This document shows, in pieces, positions 7,546-13,470 of a stretch of DNA of 16,552 nucleotides (position 1 is the first letter of the stretch; each line of letters starts with the position of its first letter). Location: contig JAJZJI010000020.1 of NCBI GenBank assembly GCA_021828345.1, positions 1-16,552 on the forward strand. Direction: 5' to 3'. The notes below the pieces were generated by a model that was given only the letters and a program-made list of their open reading frames with translations, was not told the DNA's origin and did not search any database. The stretch is from Microcaldota archaeon. Its GTDB lineage: Archaea > Micrarchaeota > Micrarchaeia > Micrarchaeales > Micrarchaeaceae. The translations under genes and the position numbers were made by a program.

Positions 7546-8219
7546 TTGCTCGCCCACATTAAAGCTATTTTCTGCTCTGGATTCGGCATTTCTACTTTGT
7601 AGCCCAGTTTCCTGAACTTACTTGGTAAATCTTTTGGATAGTTGTGATATTCAATTACTACATCAGCAAAAGCTAATAGCGTCTTATCTGATGCGCCAGC
7701 TATTATATCATACTCATACCCCTCGCAGTCCATCTTTAATACGCCTTCTGTTATATTGTATTCTTTTACTATATCATTTAATGTTGTGGCTTTAATCTGA
7801 TAATTGCCTTCTGCTATCTTTCCAGCCCTGTTAGCTTTAGCTTCTGGATTAATTCCTATTGTTTGTGCCTTGCCTAAAACCGCCATATTATATGGCTTAA
7901 TATTATACTTATTGTTTAGCATGGTTAGTTCCAATGACTTGAAAGCGTTTAGGTTAGGCTCATAAGCATAGACTTCTCTTGCACCTCTATATGCAAATTG
8001 AATTGCAGTATCGCCACAATCAGCACCAATATCAATTACTTGCTTACCTTTAACATTCAAATCATCGTATTGATGTTCCTCGTGTATTAGTTCTATAAGC
8101 TGATTAGCTTTGGTATGACATACTATTCCGTATGGTCTTTTAACTATGTAATAAGCCCCTTGCTTCTTGACGGCATAGCGTATGCATCTTAACTTTGTAG
8201 GTATTCCAGTTCCAAACAT
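7542..8219 (-). CDS. FkbM-family SAM-dependent methyltransferase
   Basis: 225 aa. The start is ATG 8219, one base after the upstream stop and eight bases after a GGTG ribosome site; an in-frame TTG at 8243 is less likely. SAM-binding motif I is VIDIGADCGD (61-70). The ribose-binding acidic strand is VYAYEPN (83-89), and FkbM motif LKMDCEGYEYDII lies at 161-173. FkbM enzymes O-methylate sugars on polyketides, surface glycans and glycolipids. Here it sits inside a run of glycosyltransferases with ATGA and near-zero spacing, so the likely substrate is a hydroxyl group on the glycan these genes build, possibly a terminal cap. The substrate is inferred from context; the family call is firm. Confidence 0.9.
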   Translation of the reverse strand: MFGTGIPTKLRCIRYAVKKQGAYYIVKRPYGIVCHTKANQLIELIHEEHQYDDLNVKGKQVIDIGADCGDTAIQFAYRGAREVYAYEPNLNAFKSLELTMLNNKYNIKPYNMAVLGKAQTIGINPEAKANRAGKIAEGNYQIKATTLNDIVKEYNITEGVLKMDCEGYEYDIIAGASDKTLLAFADVVIEYHNYPKDLPSKFRKLGYKVEMPNPEQKIALMWASK

Positions 8220-8220
8220 T

Positions 8221-9105
8221 TTATACACCAAGTTTGTATTCAAAATATATCTGATTAGCTATTTCTCTAAAAGCCCTATCCTTGTCAGTTCCAAGTGTTC
8301 CTCCAGCTACTGCTTTGATTTTCCAGTTGCTTATCTTAAAATTACTATGTTGCAGATATTTATATGAAAGCCAAGTGTCTTCGTGTCCGTTGATAAAGGC
8401 ATCGTCAAATACCCTGCCATTTAATTCTTTCCTCAAATAATTGCTGTTAAGCACTATGAAATTGTCTTGATGATGATTTATTGATATTATAGAGATTGGT
8501 TTGTAAATCAGATTTTTATAAATAAATCCTCTGTTTTTAACATCGAGTAGCTCATATTCAATTTGAAATTTTTTATAGATATTTGCATAAACCCTTCTCC
8601 ATTTTGACCTCAACCTAAATATATTTTGAAACAGGGGCTTATATAATCCCACACCTGATGAATAGGTATTAGTCTTTGGGAAGAATAGCGTATCGTAGTT
8701 CTCGCTTTGTTTAAGTTCGGCTATTAATTTTGATATATCCTCTTCTTTTACCATATCATCATTTGATATTATTATCCACTTTGGATTATATTTTAATGCT
8801 CTTTTAACGCCCTGATTTACGCTATAAGCATAATTAAAATATTCGTTTGGCTTCTTGCCTTCGTTCTCTACGAATAATATATGTAAATCTTTAAATATTA
8901 CTCTGTCTGCCATAGCCCATGCGTCATCTGCGTCAATAGTCGGTATTACTACGACAGCATAATTATCTTTATCCTTGTTATATTCTACAAGGTTCGGCTC
9001 TGCCCTTTTTCTATTCTGCATCCAAGCTATGATTTCTTGCTTTGTTTCAAAGCTATTATAAAACGCTACAATATCCTTGTAGTCTTTGCTTGTGTATTTC
9101 TCTAT
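8221..9105 (-). CDS. GT-A-type glycosyltransferase, probable non-ATG (ATA) start
   Basis: The core has 'YAVVVIPT' followed by 'DLHILFVENEG', 'YFNYAYSVNQG' and 'KWIIISNDDM'; the last (NDDM, residues 87-90 counted from ATG 9021) is a DxD-like metal/nucleotide-sugar site. This order fits GT2-like archaeal glycosyltransferases. The first ATG, at 9021, has no ribosome site. The frame is open upstream for 28 more codons (KDYKDIVAFYNSF...QEIIAW) that look like genuine protein and like the N-terminus of related enzymes as I remember them. A strong GAGGTG lies five bases before an ATA codon at 9103-9105, which overlaps the TAG of the previous gene. I therefore give the longer 294-aa version; if ATA is not used, the protein is 266 aa from 9021. 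It presumably adds one sugar of the glycan. Confidence 0.8.
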   Translation of the reverse strand: MEKYTSKDYKDIVAFYNSFETKQEIIAWMQNRKRAEPNLVEYNKDKDNYAVVVIPTIDADDAWAMADRVIFKDLHILFVENEGKKPNEYFNYAYSVNQGVKRALKYNPKWIIISNDDMVKEEDISKLIAELKQSENYDTLFFPKTNTYSSGVGLYKPLFQNIFRLRSKWRRVYANIYKKFQIEYELLDVKNRGFIYKNLIYKPISIISINHHQDNFIVLNSNYLRKELNGRVFDDAFINGHEDTWLSYKYLQHSNFKISNWKIKAVAGGTLGTDKDRAFREIANQIYFEYKLGV

Positions 9106-9857
9106 TTACTCACCTCTTTTAAAACTAATTCCCTGTTATCTAATTTTTTATCGTAAGAGTATGTTCCAAGAATTAATGCAATTAAGTGAGCCACATAGCT
9201 TGCGGTTATTGAAGTTAAATGCTTTGCACTTCCACGCCAATTCTTATAAGCTATACCCCTGTGTTCGTCTATAAGATTTTTAAATAATCTAATTGGAGAT
9301 TTAGTATAAAACTTCTCTCTTGCTATCGCAGACGCAGACGACATTCTTCTGATAGTATATAACCCCGCATCTTCTTTCTCTACAATATCTATAATTTTTA
9401 CACCGATGCTGTAAAAATGAGCCATTCTTTCCCAGTCCTCTCCGCAGTGCAGATTTTTCCATTTTATTATCTTATTCATTTTAATCGTTGATAACATAGA
9501 AAATGAAACTTGATAGTCCTTAATAGTTTTTATTCTTGACTTCATCTTTGAAATATAATAATCAGTATAGATGTCATCAAAATCAATATACATAGCCAAA
9601 TCCTTTATATCTGCTTTTGTAATGACATAATCCAGAGCCATCTGCCTTGCCTTGCCTCTTGTTTCCCATTTTCCTTCGATTATGACTATATTATGATATT
9701 TATTATCCATAGCTCTTAATTTGCTTATTGTTCCGTCTGTTGAACCGTTGTCCTTTACTACAATCAATTCTGGCTGTAATTTCTCAATAGAATTAATACA
9801 ACCCTCTATATAAGCCGCATTATTCAAAACACAGCCATAGATATATAATTTTCTCAT
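9102..9857 (-). CDS. GT2-family (GT-A fold) glycosyltransferase
   Basis: 251 aa from ATG 9857, whose bases overlap the upstream stop (ATGA). The N-terminus 'YIYGCVLNNAAYIEGCINSI' is followed by VKDNGSTDGT (34-43), the classic GT2 nucleotide-binding D-x-G-S-x-D-x-T signature. 'YIDFDD' (90-95) contains the DxD metal site. Residues 100-190 form the acceptor domain, with CGEDWE at about 138-143. A weakly hydrophobic segment 'SYVAHLIALILGTYSY' lies near 219-234 and may lie on the membrane. It inverts at the anomeric carbon and works on a lipid-linked or protein acceptor; the sugar cannot be told. It is part of the contiguous glycan block with the GT4, FkbM and DxD enzymes. Confidence 0.9.
   Translation of the reverse strand: MRKLYIYGCVLNNAAYIEGCINSIEKLQPELIVVKDNGSTDGTISKLRAMDNKYHNIVIIEGKWETRGKARQMALDYVITKADIKDLAMYIDFDDIYTDYYISKMKSRIKTIKDYQVSFSMLSTIKMNKIIKWKNLHCGEDWERMAHFYSIGVKIIDIVEKEDAGLYTIRRMSSASAIAREKFYTKSPIRLFKNLIDEHRGIAYKNWRGSAKHLTSITASYVAHLIALILGTYSYDKKLDNRELVLKEVSK
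9106..9116 (-). promoter_or_regulatory. Ribosome binding site GAGGTG pointing to an ATA start
   Basis: GAGGTGAGTAA on the minus strand complements the 3' end of archaeal 16S rRNA. It lies inside the last codons of the GT2 gene and five bases before the ATA at 9105. No ATG, GTG or TTG in the right frame lies within reach; the next ATG of the downstream frame is 84 bases further on. This is the sequence reason for proposing a non-canonical start. Confidence 0.55.
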
Positions 9858-10288
9858 TTTTTCGCCAAATCTTCTTTAATCATTTCTTTAAATTTATTAT
9901 TTATATATATCTGATTTAGCCATGCTTTCATCTGCTTGAAATCTTCATCTTCCTCTATGCCTTGTTTCTCTGCTATTTTCTCAACCATATTATACAAGCT
10001 AATCCATGGGGCTATACCGAAGTCGCTTTCCCAATACTTCTTTGTTTCTGGGGTTCTCGTTCCTTTGCTTGAATAATCCCATTTACCAAATATAGTAAAG
10101 AATATTACTGCTAATATTGTTATAGGTATAAATATTTCCAGCACATAAGCCTTGCCGAAATAAACAGTTATGAATGTCGCTATCATAGTAAGCATAGCAA
10201 TTATAGAGCTAAACCTTGTAGTTCCACGAATAAAATAATTATTGAAATACACTGCTATAAACATTCTTAATCTATGCTTAAAAGTCAT
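9854..10288 (-). CDS. 144-aa two-helix membrane protein of the glycan block
   Basis: The start at ATG 10288 is supported by GGTGATG five bases upstream. A basic amphipathic N-terminus (MTFKHRLRMF) precedes two membrane helices at about 25-45 and 48-67. A soluble tail of about 75 residues contains 'GTRTPETKKYWESDFGIAPW' and an acidic-then-basic helical end. Both termini are probably cytoplasmic by the positive-inside rule. The stop overlaps the GT2 start (ATGA), so it is probably a membrane anchor or partner for the glycosyltransferases. No family was recognised, and it does not look like a flippase or a polyprenyl transferase, being far too small. An alternative is a structural membrane protein that happens to be first in the operon. 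Confidence 0.75.
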   Translation of the reverse strand: MTFKHRLRMFIAVYFNNYFIRGTTRFSSIIAMLTMIATFITVYFGKAYVLEIFIPITILAVIFFTIFGKWDYSSKGTRTPETKKYWESDFGIAPWISLYNMVEKIAEKQGIEEDEDFKQMKAWLNQIYINNKFKEMIKEDLAKK

Positions 10289-10294
10289 CTGCCA

Positions 10295-10390
10295 TCACCT
10301 AAAAAAAAGGACGAAAATACTTGTAGCAGACGATTTTTTAGTCCCCATCCAAACACAGCTATAACAAAACCATCTTCTTCTTTCTTTCAT
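10295..10390 (-). CDS. Possible 31-aa mini-protein
   Basis: ATG 10390 follows GGTTGAGAAA, and the frame ends at a TGA embedded in the ribosome site of the next gene. The peptide is MKERRRWFCYSCVWMGTKKS and a hydrophobic tail; it has a C-x-x-C pair. It fills a 106-base gap that otherwise contains a T-run. It is too short for confidence, and the gap may simply be non-coding. Confidence 0.2.
   Translation of the reverse strand: MKERRRWFCYSCVWMGTKKSSATSIFVLFFR
10301..10308 (-). terminator. T8 run, possible archaeal terminator ahead of the glycan block
   Basis: Eight T residues on the minus (coding) strand lie just before the GGTGATG ribosome site of the 144-aa gene and after the 105-aa gene. 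Archaeal polymerase stops at T-runs of this length. It would separate the coat-type genes from the glycan operon, but no clear promoter follows, so this is tentative. Confidence 0.25.
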
Positions 10391-10394
10391 TTTC

Positions 10395-10712
10395 TCAACC
10401 TTTCAAATTTCTTGGAAATTCCAAGTGTTGGCTATATCCGTATTCCAAGCTCAACCAGTATTTTCCGTTATATTCGCAGAAATATACCCGTCTCAAATTT
10501 ATTCTACAATTAAATAGCTCCGTCGCCTTGACAATTAGCTTTCCTCCATTTTCTGAAATATACCCGATAAATTTTGATTTGATGACGCCACCTAAAACTT
10601 CATCTAATCCTTTTTTATTAGGTTTCCCAACTGTTTGTTGCAAAAGCAAAGCTTCCTTATCTCTTAAAAGGACAAGGGGCTGATATTTTTTACCATCTAT
10701 AATTATTTTCAT
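10395..10712 (-). CDS. 105-aa hypothetical protein
   Basis: ATG 10712 is preceded by GTGATGAAC, a good match to the local ribosome-site pattern. The product is soluble, mixed alpha/beta and basic, opening MKIIIDGKKYQPLVLLRDKE. It has a beta-rich middle (KFIGYISENGGKLIVKATEL, about 47-66) and an aromatic C-terminal half with two Cys (at about 69 and 79) and several Tyr and Trp. No membrane segment or known motif was recognised. It lies between the candidate coat gene and the glycan operon. Codon composition and ribosome site support a real gene; no function can be offered. Confidence 0.6.
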   Translation of the reverse strand: MKIIIDGKKYQPLVLLRDKEALLLQQTVGKPNKKGLDEVLGGVIKSKFIGYISENGGKLIVKATELFNCRINLRRVYFCEYNGKYWLSLEYGYSQHLEFPRNLKG

Positions 10713-10747
10713 AGTTCATCACACTTTTTAGTTTTAATATTCAAAGT

Positions 10748-10810
10748 TTAGTTTAATTCCTGCCGCAACAAAATTTCTAAATATTTTTGGAATTTTCGTT
10801 TTGTTTTCAT
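10748..10810 (-). CDS. Possible 20-aa basic peptide
   Basis: The stop of the candidate coat gene reads GATGATTGA and is followed at once by ATG 10810, the same stop-inside-ribosome-site arrangement seen elsewhere here. The peptide (MKTKRKFQKY, then a leucine-rich end) is 20 aa and stops at TAA. Support rests on the arrangement only. The rest of the gap (10713-10747) is AT-rich with nothing recognised. Confidence 0.2.
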   Translation of the reverse strand: MKTKRKFQKYLEILLRQELN

Positions 10811-11080
10811 TCAATCATCTATAGTATTAAATCCTTTCTCGTGAGCCAATCTTATAGCAATAATGGACTTAAGCAATGTATAAGCAGAAGCTACAATACC
10901 TAAGAAACCGATGATTTCAACGACAGCACCGAATATCGCAATAAAACTAATGCCAGTGGCTATACCGCTTGAGTATGTTATATTTCCAGCTTCAGCGAGT
11001 AGTACAGATATTGGAGCTATAAATATAGCTCCAACAACTGCTTTAACTCTATTATTTGTTTTTTTGTTTTTGTTGTTCAT
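10811..11080 (-). CDS. 89-aa two-helix membrane protein, candidate spindle-virus-type major coat protein
   Basis: I take ATG 11080 because GGTGA sits six bases before it; an upstream in-frame extension would overlap the previous gene and break its spacing. A short lysine/asparagine-rich N-terminus (MNNKNKKTNNRVK) is followed by hydrophobic segment 1 (about 14-29) and a small loop with one sequon (NIT). A long second hydrophobic region covers about 38-72 with many small residues (GISFIAIFGAVVEIIGFLGI). The tail is polar. Small proteins with a short polar start and two hydrophobic helices are the hallmark of major coat proteins of spindle-shaped archaeal viruses, which also often carry a protein-primed PolB and a single ATPase, as here. 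That call rests on architecture, not on sequence identity. A holin-like protein is a possible alternative. Confidence 0.6.
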   Translation of the reverse strand: MNNKNKKTNNRVKAVVGAIFIAPISVLLAEAGNITYSSGIATGISFIAIFGAVVEIIGFLGIVASAYTLLKSIIAIRLAHEKGFNTIDD

Positions 11081-11090
11081 TTTTTCACCT

Positions 11091-11309
11091 TTATTTTGCG
11101 CTTTGCAGATAAGCATCAAGCCTTTTGCCATAAAGCAATGTCATTATTGTGATACTAACATAGCTTGCAGCGATCACGAGCAAATTCATTACAACAAGGA
11201 TAAACCATATGCTCGCACTTGGGCTTAAGGGTTCGTTCTCGACTTGCCTTCGCTCTATCTCATCAACTACTGCTTTAGCAATTTTAGATGTATCTGTTTT
11301 TTGTTTCAT
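11091..11309 (-). CDS. 72-aa single-pass membrane protein
   Basis: ATG 11309 lies seven bases after the stop of the oligosaccharyltransferase C-terminal half; the ribosome site is weak (TAATGATAAA). An amphipathic charged helix (1-28, KIAKAVVDEIERRQ) is followed by one long membrane segment (about 34-60, IWFILVVMNLLVIAASYVSI) and a short basic-polar tail. The next gene, the candidate coat protein, starts 10 bases later. The pair may be minor and major virion membrane proteins. No family was recognised. Confidence 0.65.
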   Translation of the reverse strand: MKQKTDTSKIAKAVVDEIERRQVENEPLSPSASIWFILVVMNLLVIAASYVSITIMTLLYGKRLDAYLQSAK

Positions 11310-11316
11310 TTTATCA

Positions 11317-12063
11317 TTAATTTAACTTATATATTCTAACATTTCCAAATACTCCATTAGCAGGATATACTTGCTTAAATTGACTGCCTAAACAACCCAT
11401 AAACTCTCCCATATATAGATTGCTGTAATAAAATCTTGGAAGTCCTGTCGGCATCTGGCAAGTAGTTGTATTGAGAGGGGTATATAGCAATAGATATACT
11501 TCAAATGTCTGTCCGTTTATCGGCTCGGCTGTAATTGGCATAATATTCGTGTTATTCATTATTGTTCCGTTAAGCGTATATACCTTGCCGTCCAGTTGCA
11601 TGCCTTGATTTGTAGTCTGTATTGATTGCAGACAATAACCTACCCCATATGTGCTTTCCGCCTTGATGTATAATGTCGTAGAATTACTCATCGTGCAATA
11701 GTTATTTATATTGCTCTGGTTCTGCGGGAAGAATAGGTATGTAGGGCTGTTAAGCTTCTCGCACTCACTTGAACCTAATGGCGTTTGTGTATTGGTTTCA
11801 TTCTGGTATATACAAGATAGATAGCTTAAAGCACTTATCTTTTGGAAGTCATCGCTACTAATCATAAATAGACTTGCATTTTCCTTTCGCATAAAGTTTG
11901 CTAATGTCGTAGCGTTTCCGTTCATAAACTGATATGCTGTTGCATAATCCAGTCCAGGAACTTGGTTGTCGCCCCGAAGCACTGTTCTACTCTGTCCGAA
12001 CCAATTAATCCAATCTCCATAATCCCAGTTCACTTCAATTAGGTTTGTCCTAATTAAATCCAT
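11317..12063 (-). CDS. aglB (C-terminal part): C-terminal globular half of a split AglB/STT3 oligosaccharyltransferase (WWDYG domain)
   Basis: 248 aa. Near the start, 'EVNWDYGDWINWFGQSRTVL' (10-29) carries the WWDYG acceptor-binding motif with its first W replaced by N, followed by the usual Y/D-W-I, then R and 'GDNQ'. 'MNGNATTLANFMRKENASLFMIS' (47-69) corresponds to the 'leaky-helix' region before the second motif, and D72-FQ-K75-ISAL fits the archaeal DxxK motif. The remainder is beta-rich with 'DGKVYTLNGTI', as in the AglB core. Four or more Cys and about nine sequons suit an extracytoplasmic protein. It recognises the Thr/Ser of N-x-S/T while the polytopic half does catalysis. On its own it has no membrane anchor; that seems to lie in the preceding frame (12054-12194). 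Separation from the transmembrane half by three genes is unlike any AglB I know. Confidence 0.85.
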   Translation of the reverse strand: MDLIRTNLIEVNWDYGDWINWFGQSRTVLRGDNQVPGLDYATAYQFMNGNATTLANFMRKENASLFMISSDDFQKISALSYLSCIYQNETNTQTPLGSSECEKLNSPTYLFFPQNQSNINNYCTMSNSTTLYIKAESTYGVGYCLQSIQTTNQGMQLDGKVYTLNGTIMNNTNIMPITAEPINGQTFEVYLLLYTPLNTTTCQMPTGLPRFYYSNLYMGEFMGCLGSQFKQVYPANGVFGNVRIYKLN

Positions 12064-12194
12064 GCGAGAACAGAAGATGATTTGGTTGGTGGGAGAGATA
12101 TTTGATGTGCCTTCACCGAAACGCTAAACCCGAGAGAAGTTATTAGAACCACCCCACAGATTATAGCTAACGGCAATAGATATTTGTTGTTCAT
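12054..12194 (-). CDS. 46-aa membrane anchor/signal segment of the split AglB, one frame off the main domain
   Basis: ATG 12194 overlaps the stop of the endonuclease (ATGA). The frame encodes one hydrophobic segment (MNNKYLLPLAIICGVVLITS, then LGFSV), a short linker and the terminal residues SSVLAWI before TAA 12054-12056. The 248-aa frame starts at an ATG (12063) that overlaps this end by 10 bases in the -1 frame. In AglB/STT3 the last helix runs into 'W-x-x-A-L-x-W-L' and then WWDYG within about 15 residues. 'SVLAW' joined to 'MDLIRTNLIEVNWDYG' reproduces that exactly, so the two frames look like one protein. Either a frameshift (natural, programmed or an assembly error) or coupled reinitiation explains it. 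Confidence 0.7.
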   Translation of the reverse strand: MNNKYLLPLAIICGVVLITSLGFSVSVKAHQISLPPTKSSSVLAWI

Positions 12195-12766
12195 TTATTC
12201 ACCAAGTATAAATTTATATCAAAATTTTCTTTAATTATATCGTGTTCCCATATTCTTATCACTCTATAACCATTCACAATTAAATTCTTTGTTATGCGGT
12301 TGTCTTTTTCCTTGAGGTAATTATCTTTCATTTCTTTTGAACCTCTTTGTAGATGAATTGGACAAGCATGCCAAGCACACCCATCGCAATATATTACTAT
12401 ATTAGGTCTGATAAAAATATCCGCTTCTGCTATATATTTTCTTTTTATTTGAGCATTATATATTCTTTTATTTGATTCGTATTTAAATCCTAAAGTATCC
12501 AACTGCTTCTTGACTATTTGCTCTATTTGATTATCTTTCATGCTTATATGTTTCTGGTTTAGGCGTTTAACCCTTGCATCTTCTCGTCTTGCTAATTGAG
12601 CCTTCTGTATGTTTAGCCTATGTTCCTCTGTCATAATTTGATGAAAACCTTTTTTATACCTAAACTTTTCTCCGTATTTCTTCAATGCTTCCAGTTGCTT
12701 CACACTGGGATTTAGATTGAAATTCTTATGCCCTTTTATAAAATGCCCTTTACTATCTCTATCCAT
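12191..12766 (-). CDS. Vsr-like (PD-(D/E)XK) endonuclease with NUMOD3-like N-terminus, homing-type
   Basis: 191 aa; ATG 12766 follows GAGGGGAATTA and overlaps the preceding stop by eight bases. The C-terminal domain carries the Vsr/EDxHD fold pattern: 'IAEADIFIR' (D116), then 'IVIYCDGCAWHACPIH' (123-138; D128, W132, H133 and the CP pair), then K/N-rich 'NYLKEKDNRI' and 'GYRVIRIWEHDI' (166-177). The N-terminal ~75 residues hold 'GHFIKGH' and 'KKGFHQIMTEEHRLNIQKAQ', resembling NUMOD3 DNA-binding modules of homing endonucleases. Vsr itself nicks at T:G mismatches; the NUMOD-fused relatives cut specific sites and spread by homing. Its position between two halves of one gene (the oligosaccharyltransferase) is typical of free-standing or split-gene homing enzymes. 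Family is firm; the homing role is inferred. Confidence 0.8.
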   Translation of the reverse strand: MDRDSKGHFIKGHKNFNLNPSVKQLEALKKYGEKFRYKKGFHQIMTEEHRLNIQKAQLARREDARVKRLNQKHISMKDNQIEQIVKKQLDTLGFKYESNKRIYNAQIKRKYIAEADIFIRPNIVIYCDGCAWHACPIHLQRGSKEMKDNYLKEKDNRITKNLIVNGYRVIRIWEHDIIKENFDINLYLVNK

Positions 12767-13181
12767 TAATTCCCCTCTTGTATTTCATTAAAATATATGC
12801 TAAAAGCCCTGCACTCACTATTGCTATTGCTAACGCATAATAGTTTAACTGATATGTATAAGTAGTATAATAAGTTTCATCATTCAGGAGTGTTGAGTTT
12901 TGTCTAAATATGCTTATGTTGTATTGATATTTGGTCTGGTTAAGGAACTGCATAGCGTTGAGCCAATAACTTGGTATCGTATTTATGTGCGTATATTCGT
13001 AATCCATGCCAAATGTGTTTATATTAGAGTAGGCAAAATTTATAAACGAATATCCTAAAAATATCGCAATCAGCCCGATTACTATGTTTCTTTTTGTCAA
13101 GTATCGTTTGATACTTGGCTTCACGGCTGTGGGTTCTTCTATTCTATTGTAATTATTATATTTATTATTATACCTGCTCAT
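12759..13181 (-). CDS. 140-aa membrane protein with sequon-bearing outer loop
   Basis: ATG 13181 directly follows the previous stop and is preceded by GGGGATATAA. A Tyr/Asn-rich then basic N-terminal tail (1-31) would be cytoplasmic. The first membrane helix is at about 32-51 and the second at about 114-133. The loop between them (~60 residues) would be outside, and it contains three sequons (NQT, NIS, NST) plus many Tyr. It lies between the two halves of the oligosaccharyltransferase, so it may be a partner or accessory subunit of that enzyme, or a glycosylated virion membrane protein. No family was recognised. Confidence 0.7.
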   Translation of the reverse strand: MSRYNNKYNNYNRIEEPTAVKPSIKRYLTKRNIVIGLIAIFLGYSFINFAYSNINTFGMDYEYTHINTIPSYWLNAMQFLNQTKYQYNISIFRQNSTLLNDETYYTTYTYQLNYYALAIAIVSAGLLAYILMKYKRGING

Positions 13182-13469
13182 TTATATCCCCGATAAAGAA
13201 TAATTTTTTGGCAACTCTTTTGGCAAGAACTTCCAATAAATAAAGCCAATAACAAATACCGCAATATTTATTATGCCCCAGTATTCCAGATTGAATTTAA
13301 GCCCTGTAATCAACCATATAAGGAAGTATATTGTTGAAGGTATAAATATGCCAAGCATATACGCATAAGCGATTTTAAGCGATTTCTCGCTTATCCCAGC
13401 AGTATAGCCGAAGCCTACTGCTAATGGCGTTATGAATAAAATTATCAATTCCAAGTTAGGTATATACAT
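13182..13469 (-). CDS. 95-aa three-helix membrane protein
   Basis: The start chosen is ATG 13469; a GTG three codons earlier is part of the ribosome site GTGATTAAC, which lies over the last codons of the AglB N-terminal gene. Hydrophobic helices lie at about 6-24, 34-56 and 63-81, with a short basic/polar end (KFLPKELPKNYSLSG). It is almost all membrane. It follows the transmembrane half of the oligosaccharyltransferase by one base, which suggests co-translation and perhaps a complex with it. It could have derived from further helices of that enzyme, but no AglB motif is visible. Confidence 0.65.
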   Translation of the reverse strand: MYIPNLELIILFITPLAVGFGYTAGISEKSLKIAYAYMLGIFIPSTIYFLIWLITGLKFNLEYWGIINIAVFVIGFIYWKFLPKELPKNYSLSGI

Positions 13470-13470
13470 G

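Noticed and set aside
11081..11131. N-terminal extension of the candidate coat protein to 106 aa
   Set aside because: GGTGA six bases before ATG 11080 gives the normal start; the extension overlaps the 72-aa gene and has no ribosome site.
10911..11228. Plus-strand 105-aa frame
   Set aside because: It is antisense to the candidate coat gene and the 72-aa membrane gene, both of which have sensible starts and membrane patterns.
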